Shown here piece after piece: positions 1-13,684 of a stretch of 64,000 bases of DNA (positions are counted from its first letter, which is position 1; the number at the start of each line of letters is the position of its first letter). Both the position numbers and the translations under genes were made by a program. The stretch covers positions 23,175,557 through 23,239,556 of the forward strand of contig OZ023273.1 of the NCBI GenBank assembly GCA_964007475.1, in the 5' to 3' direction. The notes beneath the pieces were generated by a model that saw only the letters and a list, made by a program, of their open reading frames with translations, was not told the origin of the DNA and made no database searches. The DNA comes from Hybos culiciformis. Its lineage: Eukaryota; Arthropoda; Insecta; Diptera; Hybotidae.

Positions 1-1551
1 AAAGCGTAAGAAATATCTATAAAACAAATTGTGTAATACATATACGATTTTATAAGACAGGAAAATTATTCCTAGGCAAAGGCAATATAATAAATTTAAA
101 AAGTAAATTTTGTTGGAATTTGTTTATTAACCATAAAATTATGATTTTTAGAAATAAATCGATGATTGTACAATTTGAAACATATCTCCTGCATTTTTTA
201 AATATACTTAATTTGTAATCTACAGAATTAATTTATAATTTGGGAAAAAGTTAAATGGATTAGTGGATGGTGTCTTACTTTATTTTATAAAATGTTTATA
301 TTGACAAATATATTGGAAGAACAACTTATGTTTGGTTTACGGCAAATTTATAACATTTAATTCCCAAAAAATCATATGAGAAAGCGATTCAATTAACATA
401 CTGAACTATCATCATTGACAAATAAGTTAAGTTGAACTAAATATACTACGTCTTTCATTTGTCTTATTTTACTATAAGAATAAGAAATGAAATACAATGC
501 AAATACAAATGAAATTTTCTATAACACGAATTTTTTTAAGCATATATTTTTAATTTAAAGGAATAGTTAGTCATAAATGTTTATAATAATAAAAAAAATA
601 ACGTTTTTGCATGCAAAATATATAGGAAAATAATTTAAAATTACCATCTTTTTATAATGTCTAAAACATTCGTCACTCCTATTGTCATCCTTTTTGATCG
701 ATTCAAAATTTACAAACAAAAATATTTTTTAAAAAAGTACATGCGACTTGAGAAAAAGGAATACATCATTCTACGTGATAAAGAAAAGTGTATGTCAATC
801 GTAGAATAACTTGCAGTGGACAAAAATATACATACATATAAAGTTTATAATTTATTTTTATAATGACATTTTTTTTATAGCATATATATTGGTATTTAAA
901 TTAATTTTCTTAAAGAGATATTCTAGTTATGCTAAAAGTAGAAAATAACTGAAATAAAAATAGTTACTACCCCTATCTACTAGGCAATATAAAATAACAC
1001 GTACATAATCCGTAAATTATATTTTAAAGTTTTTATTCAGATTTTATATAAAATTAAAAATAAAGACGTTTAAAGGATATTTTAGCTTAAAAATATTTTG
1101 TTTTAAAAAAAATTATTTTTGTATTTTGTTAACTTATCTTTATACATGTATCAAACATTTGATATTAAAAATATATGCTTATAATTATTTTTATTTTTGA
1201 TCGAATTGACTTTCAAGTTCAGAATGATTTTAACGCTTTCAATTTTTAATGTTTCAAATTCCCTGTTCAATAAGAATTAAATAATTGAATGTTATAATGT
1301 TATTTTTAAAATCCTGACATAAATTTCAAACGTTGAATATTCTTCATAACATGCCGAAATGAAATTGATTTCTTTGGTATCGGCAACGGATTGTTGTAAT
1401 AAAAAACTCTGTTTTTTTCTTCACTTTTATCGACATAAAATAAATTCAATTCTACATTATTGAGTATAAAAAATGAAATAAAAATAGAAATAAAATATTA
1501 ATAAAAAGCCAACACCATGAGAATTTTTTTTACAAAATTAATTATATTTAC
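1..1551. other. Partial last intron of P4H-alpha; nothing else seen
   Basis: AT-rich sequence downstream of the donor after exon 1647-1552. I looked on the minus strand for the conserved C-terminal exon (NKW, HERGQEF) and for an acceptor in the matching phase and did not find them. There is no other gene or clear repeat. Confidence 0.5.
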
Positions 1552-4500
1552 CCCACTTGGAACCAGTTAAGACAGGACATGCTGCGTGCCTCGTTCTGTA
1601 GTCTCCTTCTCCATCGGCATATAAATTATACCAAAATGCAGCAGAACCTTGTTCAAAGAAAATTGTTTTTTTTTTATTTGAAAAATATAATATAATTATT
1701 TAAAAAATATACTTTTTATATAGGTCCTAAAATTTTACCTTTTTTCGGCCATAATGCGATATCAAGATGTGGGAATACAGTGGCACCACCTTGTTCGACA
1801 TCGCTCATCTATAAAAAATTAAGTTAGTTATTAAAGGGGAAAATATTTAGGTTGTAGAGTTACGTAATATTATGCATTATACTTAAGCGCTCAAAAATAT
1901 TCAATTATTTTTAATTTTTTCAATTGAATTTTAAAAATTCAATGATATGTAATTAAATTCTATCTCGTTCCATGTCTATATAGAAATAAAATCGTATACG
2001 GCAATTTATTTTTAAAGTTTGAATAAAAATTGCATCATTATCTACAAAAGGTTTCGATTAAAACCAAAATTATTAAAAATATCATTTTACAAATTAATGT
2101 ATCTAAAAATGTTCCTATTAACAAGATAAAGATAAAATTCAATTGACGATTTATGTAAAGTATGTGATGAATTTTGGACTTACATAGAAAAGAACGGTTG
2201 CGATTCGATTTCCTGTTCCTAAGCTTTTAAATGCATTAGCTTCATCTCTCTGAAAATTAAAAAATATTCATACATTTTATTTAATTTAATTCAAATTTAA
2301 TCGCACATACCCTTGCGAAATCGAAATGAGGTTCATAATGACCTCCAATTCCGTAATTAACTACTTGCAATTCCTCTGCTGTTTCCATATTCAAATCCGT
2401 CATATCTTCAACCCTTTGAACTACTCTGCCAATGACAGGATGTTCCTCAGTTTTAATCCACGAGGATTTGCTAATTCGGTAATTTGCTGTTTCTAATTCT
2501 CCTGTAACAGAATTTTGAACAGTAGCCCGTCTAAATCTCGGTTTAGCCATTTTCTTTACTAATTCAATTTCATTATCTTGAAATACGTCATAGAAAATAC
2601 CAATAAAAGGATCTAAACTGATTTCTTCCATTTTAAATGGAGCAATTTTTAAAAATGGGGTTTTATTAAAAATATATCGACAACGTAAGGGTCTCATTTG
2701 AGTTGCATTACGATGCAATTCATTTCTGCATAATTTCTCATATCGACCTCTTTCGGTCAATGAATAAGAATGGGTATCAACTCGTACTGGCTATGCATAA
2801 AAAATAAAAAATAAAATATTTTTTTTAATAATTGATTTCAATTTTGAAAATAATAAAAACAAAATTTTGATTGTTTTTCTTTTTGAGAGAGATTTTTTTT
2901 ATGTACATGAAAACTTTTATATTTTAATATAAAAGCGAAACATGGTCTACTTACTAAAACAGATTTGGCAACATCATTTGATCCATCATCACCTTTTCTT
3001 TTAAATTCAGCTTTTTTTTCGCGTTCCTTAATTTCTTCCGCTTCTTGCTGATAATAAACTTGATTTCCGAGCGCTCTTTCATGTTCGGGGCTTATTCTCA
3101 ATAATTCCTCATTTAATTTGATTGCCGTTAAAACATTTCCTGTAAATTAAATATAAAAGTTAATTTTCATGAAAATGATTATTTTCTTTAAATAATTCAA
3201 ATAGTGTTTGTTGATTTCGTAGCTTTCCACACATAAAATCCTTTTTTTTTTTTAAGATCGCATTTTTTTAGTGAACTAAAGAAAGTCAATAATAATTGTA
3301 ACGACTATATGGGAGTCAATTAATAAATAGTTATAAAGGTTCAAAATTCACAAATTTAAATAATACAAATAAGATACACAACATTACAACTTTTTTCCCC
3401 TTGAGATTAGTGATATTTATTTAAAAATGAATGTTATGCCAAAAATAAGGGGTAGTGAAATTGATAATTTTTTTTTATATTTATTATGGGCCTAGTTTAG
3501 TTACATCACAATATTCAAAAATAAAGTTTTATATTTAGTTTTCTTATGTACTTGGAACATAAAAAATAAGTTAAATTTTGCTACTTATAATTTTAAAATA
3601 ATTAAATAAAAATATAATGATATCATTTCTAATAATTTTTAGTCTTATTTCGTTGCAACATGCACTCGACATAAAACTTTGTTAGTTTAGAAAATATTTA
3701 AAAACATTTTGATGTAAAAATAATAAAAAAAATATATTATGTTTTTCAGATACAAATAAGGGCAATAGTTTTTATTATTTTCCTGTTAACAATCAAGGAG
3801 AATTCAAATTTAAAGTTATGTCAAATAGAGGGATTCGTATTGCTCTGGCCACAGCACCTGTCAAATATAATTTTGAATTTCATCCTTATCAACTTTTTAT
3901 TGATGAATACGATGATATTGGTTTAAAACAAAGTACCAATACAACAATGTATACAGTTTTGAATCGAGATAATAAGTCAAAAAAATTACTAAGTTCAGAT
4001 CAATATAATAATTTTTTACTGAAATGGTCTAATAATGGAATTTGGTTTAATGAAGTTGAAAAGAATCGGCCAATTTTATTTCATAATTATTCATTGAATT
4101 TTCCAATTAATTATATTGGTATAAACTCGGATATGTCATCAGCTGTTTGGATTATAGAAGGTTATAAATGAGAATTTATAAATTTGAATAGGGACTAATT
4201 ATGAAGCTATTTTGATTTACGGAATTGTATCTGAAATTAAAAATTTAATTAAAGTCGTTCCCGGTTCAGATAGAAATTTTAGCCCTAGATTTGTTCTATA
4301 TTAATTTTACTCAACCCACTATTCCAGAAATCCTTGTTCGACAATCCTTAGCTCCATTTTATTGAAGTGGAATTAGAGTGCAATCTCATCAAATTTTATC
4401 GAAATAGAATTTGAGTGTAAGATTTAAGAACAAGTATAACCGCGTAGTGAATTCGGGAATCACTTTTGCCTGTAAAATGATAAATAATTAAATATCTAAT

Positions 4501-7500
4501 TAATTTTTTTCCCTTTGTAGAAAAAACCATAAGCCCAGATGATGTCAAACGAGAAGAAAAAAGATCTCGTATATTTATGAGAATCCATATTAGAGCACAA
4601 AATTTTTATATGCAAGAAATGTCAAATTATTACAATGTGTTGTTAACAAAAAATTCTGAAAAAGATTTTAAAGATTTACAACAATCTATTACCGAATGTA
4701 TGAAACGTGTCATATTCCTGCAGGAGATAATCATTTCAAAAGAATTAAATTCTGAAAATGAATATTTAAGAACAAATTATTTAAAGGATAATGTCTATGA
4801 AAAAATTAAAGAAAAATATTATTTTATTTCAAAAACCATCAATGAAAGGATTTATAAATCTGGATAATATTTTTAATTCTCAAATTGATAATAAAGTGTA
4901 CTTATAAAAAATATAAAATAAAATTTGATTTATACATGTTTTTTGTATATATAATTATGTTTATATCGAATAAAAGAGAAAATTTGAAATAAATTCATAT
5001 AATATACATAATAAGAATAAATGTATTTTTATTTTAGAATTTCTATCTTCCCATTAGGGAAGGTAGGTGCATTATTATATGGTTTATCAGACTTAATGTA
5101 AAGACTGTTCAGTCTTAATATAAAAACTGTTCAGGCTTATCGTACACAAAAATTGTATTATCTCATTTTCATTTGCTATTTTCAACAGCTATTTTCGATC
5201 CATGACTAAAACATATTTTATTTGGCTAAGGCGTAATAAATAACTATAATTAATTTTTTTTCTGTATAATATTATCGATCGCTAATTGTTCATAATAAAA
5301 AGTGCCAAAATTGTTATAAATTCAAATGATAACATTTATCTAATTATCATATTATTTATTTTTGAGGAGGCGGATACACTAGTGTACTTCTCAACAGGTG
5401 GTTCGCGGAACATTAGCGGTTCGCAAAAAACAAAATTATTTTACATACATTTTATATAGGTACTAAGCGTTTTAATAGGAAAATTATGTAGTATTAATAT
5501 TATATGAGGTAAAGTCGTTTTTTATTTAATTGAAAGATTTCAAAATACACAAACCACATTGCTTTGAAAACTTTTATCCCCCACTTTTTTCTTGGAGGCT
5601 GTGCATTTCCGCGGTCACTGAAAATATGTAATCGTTTTATACTTCTATAATTAAGATAAAAAAAAATGTTTCCCTGGAGTACTTGCAAATTCAGTTGAGA
5701 ATCACTGCAAACTACTAAATTCAATAAATAAAGGGCAGTAACAAGATAAGTTACAAATTATTATTATATTTATTTTATGTTCAAAATAATTGGAAAATAA
5801 TTTATATATTCTATATAAATCAGTTGTTAATATAACTTTCACATTGAGAGTTACATATTGAATATCTAAAGTAAAATTTAAATAAGAAAAATTAAAATAA
5901 TGAAAAACACCTTATTTTTGATTGCTTGTCTTATAATTTTGGGATGTTCTGATGGAATAAAGATTTGTAAGACATAATGTTCAAAGAATATAATTTTTAG
6001 GCCTTCTGCACAGGGAACTTAGCTTAATGGGCGTATAAATGATTTGTTCTGCAGTAACGATTCCAATACACCTTAAAAAACGCTAATTAGCAGATTTTAA
6101 ACCAAATTTTTTATTTTTAAAATTCTCATCACAATAATAAAAAAAGAAATTTTAATTATTGATTTGTTTTTTAGTATCAATTACCTTTTGGGCAACAAAA
6201 CGTAATAAAAACTTCAATCTCGGCTTTACGGCCAGTAACTCACAGTTTGGTAGGCTGTGATTAATTCTCGGCAATGATAACACCTTATTTGCGATTAGCA
6301 TTTAATAGGTGTATTTTGACGTTGATTTTCATGTGCAGAAAACCTTATTGCATGTACAATACTTATACATATTAAACTTTATATTTTTTATAGATACAAC
6401 TCAAAGTGATGATTATGTTTTTTTTCCTGTTAGTAACGAGGGTGAATTTGAATTCGAAATAATGACAGATAAATCTGCATGGTTAACCCTCGGCCAAACT
6501 GCGAGCAGATTTAACAACTTTTCTGGACCATACCAACTTTCTATAAATCGCTACGGTGTATTATTGAAAGCAAATCCAAGGTCTTGGGATCTTAGTCGAA
6601 AAAATATCACATTGTTATTAAGTCCACCAACAAAGTTTCACAAATTCTGGCTAAAATGGTCAATTAATGGGATTTGGTTAGGCAGGGGAAATGATGAAGA
6701 GTCAATTTTCAGTTACAATTATACTCTACGAACATCAGATATTAATTTCATTGGCATAAATACGCAAGAATCACCAGGGGTTTGGATAATAAACGGTAAA
6801 TATATAAACAAATTTCTTAAAATATTGTTAATTAAAATTAACAAAATATGAACATAATAGTGTTCCCCCACGAACTCAAGATACTAAAAATTTTATTCCA
6901 AGGTTGGAATCTTATACGAGCTTACTAATAATTTTAGAAAAAAAAGATTGCAACACAACTACATCTCCAATCACAGAATCAGATCGAAAACTAAGAGAAC
7001 AAATTAAAGCACAAAATTTCTATAATAAAGAAATGAAATCTAATTTGGACACTCTGAATGGAAGATATGCAATGGAAGTCGATGATTTGGAGAAATCAAG
7101 CCCAGAATGCATGAAACGTGTTATTCGGCTACAAGAAGAAATTGTTTCAGCAGAAATAAGCTCTGAAATGGAAGATCTAAGGGAGCAGTACTTAAAAGAA
7201 AAAATTTACGAAAATATCAAGGAGAATTATCATTTAGTTATGAAATTCATAAAGGAAATGAAACAATAATTTGAAGAAATTTAATTCGTTAGATTCTAAT
7301 GTGATACCATATTATTCTAATAAAACAACTATTGGGTAAACATTTTATAGGCATCTTCAATGAATAAGTTGTCCATGTTATCCGGCTAATTTATTCAATA
7401 AAATATAATTATTATAATATATTTATGCTTTATTTTTGATGTTAAGTGTTAAGATTAACTAAATTTTTTTTTGATTGAATAACATTTGATTATAAATACA

Positions 7501-10222
7501 TTTGCTTGTAAATACATTCATTAGACTGTAATTACATTTGATTGAACATATTTAATATTAATTGACAAAATTTAATATCATTTTTCATTTCGTTTCAATG
7601 TATTTTTATTGACAGTACAAATGTTGCAAACCTTTTTTCATGTTCATGCAGTCAAATATAAATAAGTACATAATTATGTTTATAAGAATATATTTATTTA
7701 CAGTAAAATGTAAGTATTTAAATTCTAAGAGCGTTGGGTACAGAAGAAATAACAATAACAGATAGCAGCATTCAATCAAAGTATATGATGACAGGAAACA
7801 AAATAATTGGCTTCAATAAATTTACAACAGGGTGCCAAAAGTAGAAATTCATAAAAATAGTAGAATTACATATAACGAAAAAATTTTAATTTTATTTAAA
7901 AAAAAATATGATTGATATGAATATGAAACAAAATAGCTAGTCAAACGTTCCCCACCCATTTCTTACTGTTGATCAATATATTATTTGAAAGGAAAATACA
8001 ATACATTATATTAACATATCTGTGATCGTTTTTCGTGCCAACTCTCTAATTATTGAAGCTCCTAAGACAACAGTATACTTTAAATACTACACTAGAAAAA
8101 TTATGTCGCCTGCCAGTTATATCATTAAATCTTAAAATTATGATTTAAAGGTATAGTTATTTAATGTAATATAATTATTTTTGCTTACCCTGTTTATAAG
8201 TTGAAAAGGCCAAATATTCTAGAATATCGACTTTCGAAACTGGTAATGTACGATTTTTAGGCTCATTTGAATATTTGTCCATTGCTTCATTCATCCACAG
8301 AACTGTATGATAATAATCACCATTGACATAAGATTGTCGACCCATTTCGAAGCAATCACTGAATGTCATTTCCGTACTAAGAAAAAAAATTAAATGAAAT
8401 TCTTGACAAAAGAACCAAAAAAAAAAAAATATTATCATTGGTTTTTTTTTTTTGAAACTTAAGTTGATTATGAAATTTTAAATTTAATATATAGATTTTT
8501 TTGTAAACTTATTTACATGGTAAAATTATGCTAAGACAGATACAGAAATTATTATTCAAATGAATGATTTTTCGTTAAACTAAATATTAAAATATTATTT
8601 TACCTGTATTGAATACCATTCAATTCACCCCTTGCAATGCTTGATGTCTCTAAGTTATAAGTGTCCTGAAGTCTTGTTAAAGCGACTGCAGCCCCATTTA
8701 AATCTTCATCAGCTGGAAATTTCATTGTTTGGTGAACTGTTGTGATATTAGTAAAAATTTCTGTAAAGTAAAAAAATTTACAAAATATTACAAACTGCAC
8801 AGCTTTAGGTTATAATGGAGGCTTGGGCGGCCGGCATATAGACGTAACAGTTACAAACCATTAAAATTTTACTTTAGTTAAATATTTCAATAAGTTAATT
8901 TAAATTTTATTTTTGTTTGATAATATCACTTTTATATTTTATATATGTACAATGTACATATATGTATATTATACTTTTATAGCTTAACTTTTTTTTTTCA
9001 ATCGATTCAGTAGTTTCAAAGAGTACCAGGAATAAAGAAACAATTTCTTTTTTTAAATACTAACTAGAGACTTGTATTTGCAATCACCCATTAACCAAAC
9101 ATATATTGATGATAAAGGTAAGTTTACTTCTACTAATATGTTTTTTTCCCTACACAAAATTTAAATCAACCTTTTATTTTTTAAATAAAATTATAAGTGA
9201 TACTAAATGTACAGTCTGAAACATTTATTTAAAAAATTTGTTTCGTTATAATTTGTTTTTTTAGAACTTTGCAAACAAAATCTTACCATGGCCAATTTCA
9301 TATTGCATAAAATTTTCTGTCTCTTTCCAATCAGATGAGAGACGCTTAACTAATCGATATGCATTAATTGGATTTGATAAATAAAGTTGAGTATCCTTTG
9401 CAGCATCATAATGTTCTCTTTGGTATTCTATAAGTTTTCTTTAAGAATTAAAAAACAAAAAATTATTAACCATAAAAATATGTAAGTATTTATGAAAACA
9501 TTGAGTCTGCAACTAAGTCTGACAGATGGTAGATAAAAATATAAATTTGAAAATAAGTACTGAAACCTAAAAACTAATTATATAGCTTTTAAATTTTCTC
9601 TATAATATGGGATGAATATTATTTTACTGAACGTACGTTTTCTCTCATTTATATTTTCCTGAAAGTTCAGTTTCCGAGCATAATATGTTTTCTCGAAGTT
9701 AAACGTTTTCTCGAACCTAAGTTTGTTCGAAAAAATAACTTTCCATCTCTTTCAACTTTTTGTCGCTTCCGTATTGACACGTTCGGAAATAATAATAGTA
9801 ATAAAACATACGTTCCCAAAAATAAGATTCGAACGAAGGTGCAAAAGTTATATTAAAAGAACTTAGCTGTATTGAAGATTTTTTAAAAACAAATTTTAGC
9901 TAAAATTTTTTTTTAATGAATTTGTTTATATATATGTATATTTATTATGTTTAAGTTAATTTTATTTAAAACAAAAGAAAACAATAAAATATTATATAAT
10001 ATGTACTCACAGTTTTAAATAATCTATTTTTTTTTCTTCTAATTCTATATAATTTTGTAAATTACTAATTAGTGCAGCTTCAGTCTCTAAGCATTCTTCT
10101 AATTCGGCTAATGCTGTGTAAACTTCACATTTAATTATATTAAAAAATGTTCCTAATATATATAATAGTGTGATACATTTGATTTTATTAAAATGCATTG
10201 CTTTAGTTTTAGTTCCAGACAT
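1552..10222 (-). CDS. Prolyl 4-hydroxylase subunit alpha, 3' partial (nine coding exons)
   Basis: Catalytic alpha subunit of collagen prolyl 4-hydroxylase, an ER 2-oxoglutarate/Fe(II) dioxygenase that hydroxylates proline in procollagen with PDI as beta subunit. Exons read on the minus strand: 10222-10011, 9438-9287, 8760-8604, 8376-8189, 3139-2955, 2790-2311, 2249-2184, 1808-1739, 1647-1552; all joins keep frame and have GT-AG ends. The 535 residues seen comprise a signal peptide (about 1-33), the P4Ha_N region (YLSNPINAYRLVKRL), a TPR-like substrate-binding segment (LQDTYNL, DYYHTVLWM), and the dioxygenase domain from about 300. Iron ligands are visible as PHFDF (His453, Asp455) and RHAACP (His524); the 2-oxoglutarate lysine is in GSKW (Lys534). 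The family normally ends about 20-30 residues later (NKWxHERGQEF-type end); no such exon is in 1-1551, so the last exon is off the left edge. Start: first ATG, 35 nt after a clean acceptor. Confidence 0.95.
3617..4867 (+). CDS. Secreted Methyltransf_FA-domain protein A (nested gene, three exons)
   Basis: Exons 3617-3680, 3750-4160 and 4521-4867 join in frame to 273 residues. Exon 1 encodes a signal peptide (MISFLIIFSLISLQHALD). Exon 2 encodes a domain resembling the farnesoic acid O-methyltransferase-like family (Methyltransf_FA): YYFPVNNQGEFKFKV near its start, FLLKWSNNGIWF in the middle, and NYIGINSDMSSAVWII at the end. Exon 3 encodes a charged, probably helical tail with the motif ECMKRVI. 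Despite its name the domain has no demonstrated methyltransferase motif that I can see; a binding role is possible. The gene lies inside a P4H-alpha intron on the opposite strand, about 1 kb before paralog B, with identical intron phases (1 and 1). The exon-2 donor (GTTATA) is weak; unspliced, the protein stops three codons later. An AATAAA lies at 4917. Function unknown. Confidence 0.75.
4868..5899. other. Intergenic space between the two nested genes, with possible hAT-like remnant
   Basis: Contains the poly(A) signal of gene A at 4917-4922. At 5380-5707 there is a more GC-rich segment whose ends resemble hAT terminal repeats: left TAGTGTACTTCTCAAC, right end reverse complement CAGTGATTCTCAAC. 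The 8-bp flanks do not match well, so an intact insertion is not shown. Confidence 0.35.
5812..5845 (+). promoter_or_regulatory. Candidate TATA box and initiator of Methyltransf_FA gene B
   Basis: A TATATAAA string at 5812-5819 is followed 29 bp later by TCACATT at 5839-5845, about 55 bp before the ATG. That is the usual animal TATA-to-initiator spacing. A TCAGTTG string overlapping the end of the TATA (5820-5826) is an alternative initiator. In this AT-rich sequence TATA-like strings are common, so confidence is modest. Confidence 0.3.
5900..7269 (+). CDS. Secreted Methyltransf_FA-domain protein B (nested gene, three exons)
   Basis: Exons 5900-5966, 6394-6795 and 6938-7269 join in frame to 266 residues. 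Residues 1-22 are a signal peptide (MKNTLFLIACLIILGCSDG). The middle exon gives a clear Methyltransf_FA-like domain: DYVFFPVSNEGEFEFEI, PYQLSINRYG, KFWLKWSINGIWLGRG and INFIGINTQESPGVWII, the same strand order as in other insect members. The last exon is a roughly 110-residue charged helical tail sharing IKAQNFY-x-KEM and ECMKRVI with paralog A. Introns are GTAAGA...TAG and GTAAAT...TAG. An AATAAA follows at 7397. The domain is known from insect secreted proteins of unclear function, so I assign no enzyme activity. The ORF that opens at 6309 reads through intron 1, so its first 28 or so codons are not part of the protein in this model. Confidence 0.82.
7270..8188. other. P4H-alpha intron, part downstream of gene B; no feature beyond a poly(A) signal
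   Basis: AT-rich intronic sequence. The AATAAA at 7397 probably serves Methyltransf_FA gene B. Nothing else is recognisable. Confidence 0.5.
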
Positions 10223-10257
10223 GATGGAACAATCCGTACAAAAATTGTATAATGTTC
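10223..10257 (-). other. 5' UTR part of P4H-alpha exon, with upstream splice acceptor
   Basis: On the minus strand the sequence just before the exon is a pyrimidine tract ending TTTTCTTTTCAG, giving an acceptor with the exon starting at 10257. Only 35 nt separate it from the ATG at 10222 and there is no in-frame ATG between. The gene therefore has at least one more non-coding 5' exon at a higher coordinate. A candidate donor lies near 35062. Confidence 0.6.
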
Positions 10258-13200
10258 CTGAAAAGAAAAATTTAAATACATCATCTTGGCGTATCGTATA
10301 TAGAAATTATAATTATCAAAAGTAAATATATTATTGATCTTTGAAAGAATAAAAAAAATATTTTCAAGTAGGTACTTATTTCATGTAAATCTGATATTTT
10401 CAAAATAATTAGCCTGTTAACAAAAAATCAGACACTTTTCTTGCGCTTAGTGAAGGAAATTAGAATATCCTCGATCTGTTAACTAATATTTTTCACATCC
10501 CCATTTTCTGTTTTGCACACATTTTTTTTCAAATACATATAAGAAGGACTTTTGTTAAAGCTGAGAAATACATAAATTATTTTCCAAACGTCTAAATTTG
10601 CAGATTTTTATTGATCGTCGGAGAAATTTAACAGTAGTGCCAAAGGCAATTGAATGAAGTAGATAATTTTAGTATTTTGTATTTCGTTATCGCCGGGATG
10701 ATAAAGTAAGTTTAAAATTAATTGCATTTTATTGCCTTTCAAATGGCATCAAAGAAATTTCTGACATCAATATTCATTTATATATTTGGATAAAAAAATT
10801 GTTTATTCTGTTAAAAGAAAATCGCTTCAATTCTCGGAACTTTATATGGTTTGACATCGCGTAAAATCCCACAAAGATGTTTTCTAATTCACTTGAAACG
10901 TAATTTTTACGTTTATAAATTGAAGTTTGACTCATCATCAATGAATAAGAATTACATGCTTTTGCTGTGAAATAAAATCATAACAATAAAAATAGTTATA
11001 AGAGCATAAAACATAAAAAACATAAAATATCAATTCCGCAATCATAATTCGCGTTTTTACATAACTATTATTATTGAAAAATTGAAATGTGCAAGCAACA
11101 AAAAAAAAAAAAGAAATAAATTATTAAAGAAATTTTCTGGGAAATGATGTAAAAAATGAAAATCAAAATAACTAGGCTAAAAAAAATATAATAAATAATA
11201 ATGGCAAACTAAAATAATTGTAATGTACTATTAAAAATCCGAAAAACTTTTGTCACGTATTTTGGGTTAAAAAATTTTTTTTTTCCAAACGAGATTAAAA
11301 TCTAACTAGTTTAGAAAAAAAAAATTTTTATTTACACATGTAAGGAAACTATGTATTTAAGCGATGTTGGTTTTTTTCTTTTTTGGAAAATCATGCCAAT
11401 TAAAAATAATTTGTAGAATATACATGATGATGTTACGTGACAATATCACTGTAAATGTAAAGAAATTCCAAAATTACAAATATTTTCTATTTAATTTCAT
11501 ATTAAATGATTTCATCATTACATTAGATTAGACGTTGATTGATTACTTCATTCTTATAATATTGTGTATGTTTGGGAGTCATATTTTCACTTGCCGTCAA
11601 AAACTAAAAATACCTCAACGATTTCCGGAACTTTTAAAACATGTACGCTTATTTAGTATTCAGTATCTGAATAAAAAAAATGAAATTCAAAATAAAATTT
11701 TAAGTTACACGATTTTATTATTTAAATAATGTTCTTAAAAGTAGAAACTAAAACCAGTATAATTTGTGAATACAAGAAAATAATTTTTTTATATTAATTT
11801 TTGTTTTTATTTTAAACTTTTGTCTCTAACTTCCAAACATATGTGTCATTTTGAGACTGTTTATTTGAGAAATTTTCTTTTTGCACATTGCACATTCAAT
11901 AAATTTTGTCGACTACGTACAAATTTCAATTAAAATCTGTATTAAGAACACATCCCAATTTTGATTGTTGATTTTCACGGAATTTAGGAAGTGAAAATTG
12001 AACGTCTTCTCGATAAAGATGCAATTTTGTTTATCGACTCTTAGTCGGTAAAATTTTATGGATGTACAACGGGAAGTGGGTTTTTAAGAAATTTCAATTT
12101 TTGAGAAGTTCAAAATAATTTATTAAGTTTTAGCATCAAATTATTTTCTTCCTATAGCGTATACCGTATATTTTTGCTTAATGTTTAAAGAATATTTTCT
12201 TCCTAGTGATTAAATTTTTTTTTTAATGATTTTTACTTGTTTTTATTTTAATCTTCCGTAATAATTCCATGCTCAAATTTTATATCTCCAATCATTTTTA
12301 TTTGATTCCCCCGCTATTCATTTTTTCTTAAATAAATTTTTTTTTTTTTCAGATTTAAAAATTTTTTAAAAAATAAAACTGATAATAAAATTGCTTTTAC
12401 AAACAAAAAGAAAAATACAAATTTTTCTAAATCAAATTAAAATATTAGGAAGTTAGCGGAAATTTATCGTTAACAGCAGACTTTTCATTTAGAATCGTTA
12501 GATAACATAATATTGCTTTTACTTTTGATCCTACTGTATGTTATTATTACAATTAAATATAGTAGTTAATAGTATATGATTTTCTTTTCTGTTTTCTTTT
12601 CTATTTTCATTTCTTTTTCTTTTCTAACATCGTACACTTTTATTTTCTATAGACAACTGTGAATATATGTAATAATAATGTAGTACGGAAAACAAAATTT
12701 TTGCTGTAATAATATTAAAAATAAAAAATCTTTGAAGTGTAAAGAATATAGTATGATGTAAAAAGAATGTCTGTAATATTAACTTTTTTTTTTTAAATCA
12801 TAAGTTCATTTTTTTTTCTTCTACTTGTTTTCACATAAATATTTTCTATTAATAAACATAAATACATATAATAAAGTAAAGAAAATTTGATTTTTATCAT
12901 TTTTAAATTGATACGTGGTGTACAAGAAAAATAAGATGTTTATATATAGTCCTATATGAAAATAAATTTCCATTTTTTCATATAAAATAAGATGTCTTTG
13001 AAAACTTGATTAAAAATTTTTTTTTTAGATATGTACATACATATTGTATTATCAGTTTAAATAGAAAATTATTAAAAAAAAAAAAAAGGAAAAAATGAAA
13101 ATGAAAATGATGTGCTTTAAAAAAATATCCGGTAAATAGAAATCATCGAAATGAAAAATAAGAAAGCTAAAAAAAATTTATATAATAAAAATAACCTCAA

Positions 13201-13684
13201 TTTTAATGTATGTGGTAATTTATGCAGAAAATATTTTTTAAGTAATATAATTATTCCTATATCATAATGTCAATTATTATACTTTGAAATTAATTTTTAT
13301 ATTTTTGATATAATTAGTTATTGTCATATTAAGAAGATAATTATGCGAAAATTTAATATGTTATTTTATAAGAATATTAATCAAACATTATCCAAAAGCG
13401 ATGCTAATTACATTTTCTAAGTTTTTAGTTTTTTGTATGAAGTCTATTCGTTTTAATGCCAATTTTATACTCCCAAAAACTTATAATGCGTAACCTGATT
13501 TAATTTACTAGCTACGCTCCAAAAACACTTTTAAGACTGTTCTTATCGAAGCTCGTATCGCAGTTCTAACATAGTCTAGCTCCAGAGTAATGAGTTTAAA
13601 TATATAAAGAGTTTATAATATATATTTTAAAACAAAAAAATGAAATAAATCATCCAGGTGCATAAAACACAATAACGAGCATAA
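10258..13684. other. Non-coding, no gene seen
   Basis: AT-rich sequence upstream of the first known P4H-alpha coding exon. It is probably the first intron of that gene if its promoter lies at a higher coordinate. Short ORFs here have no recognisable motif. Confidence 0.4.

Noticed and set aside
1..1551. Terminal exon of P4H-alpha
   Set aside because: No frame with the conserved NKWxHERGQEF-type end could be found on the minus strand.
5380..5707. Complete hAT transposon
   Set aside because: The end sequences are hAT-like but the 8-bp flanks match at only a few positions and there is no transposase; kept only as a possible remnant.
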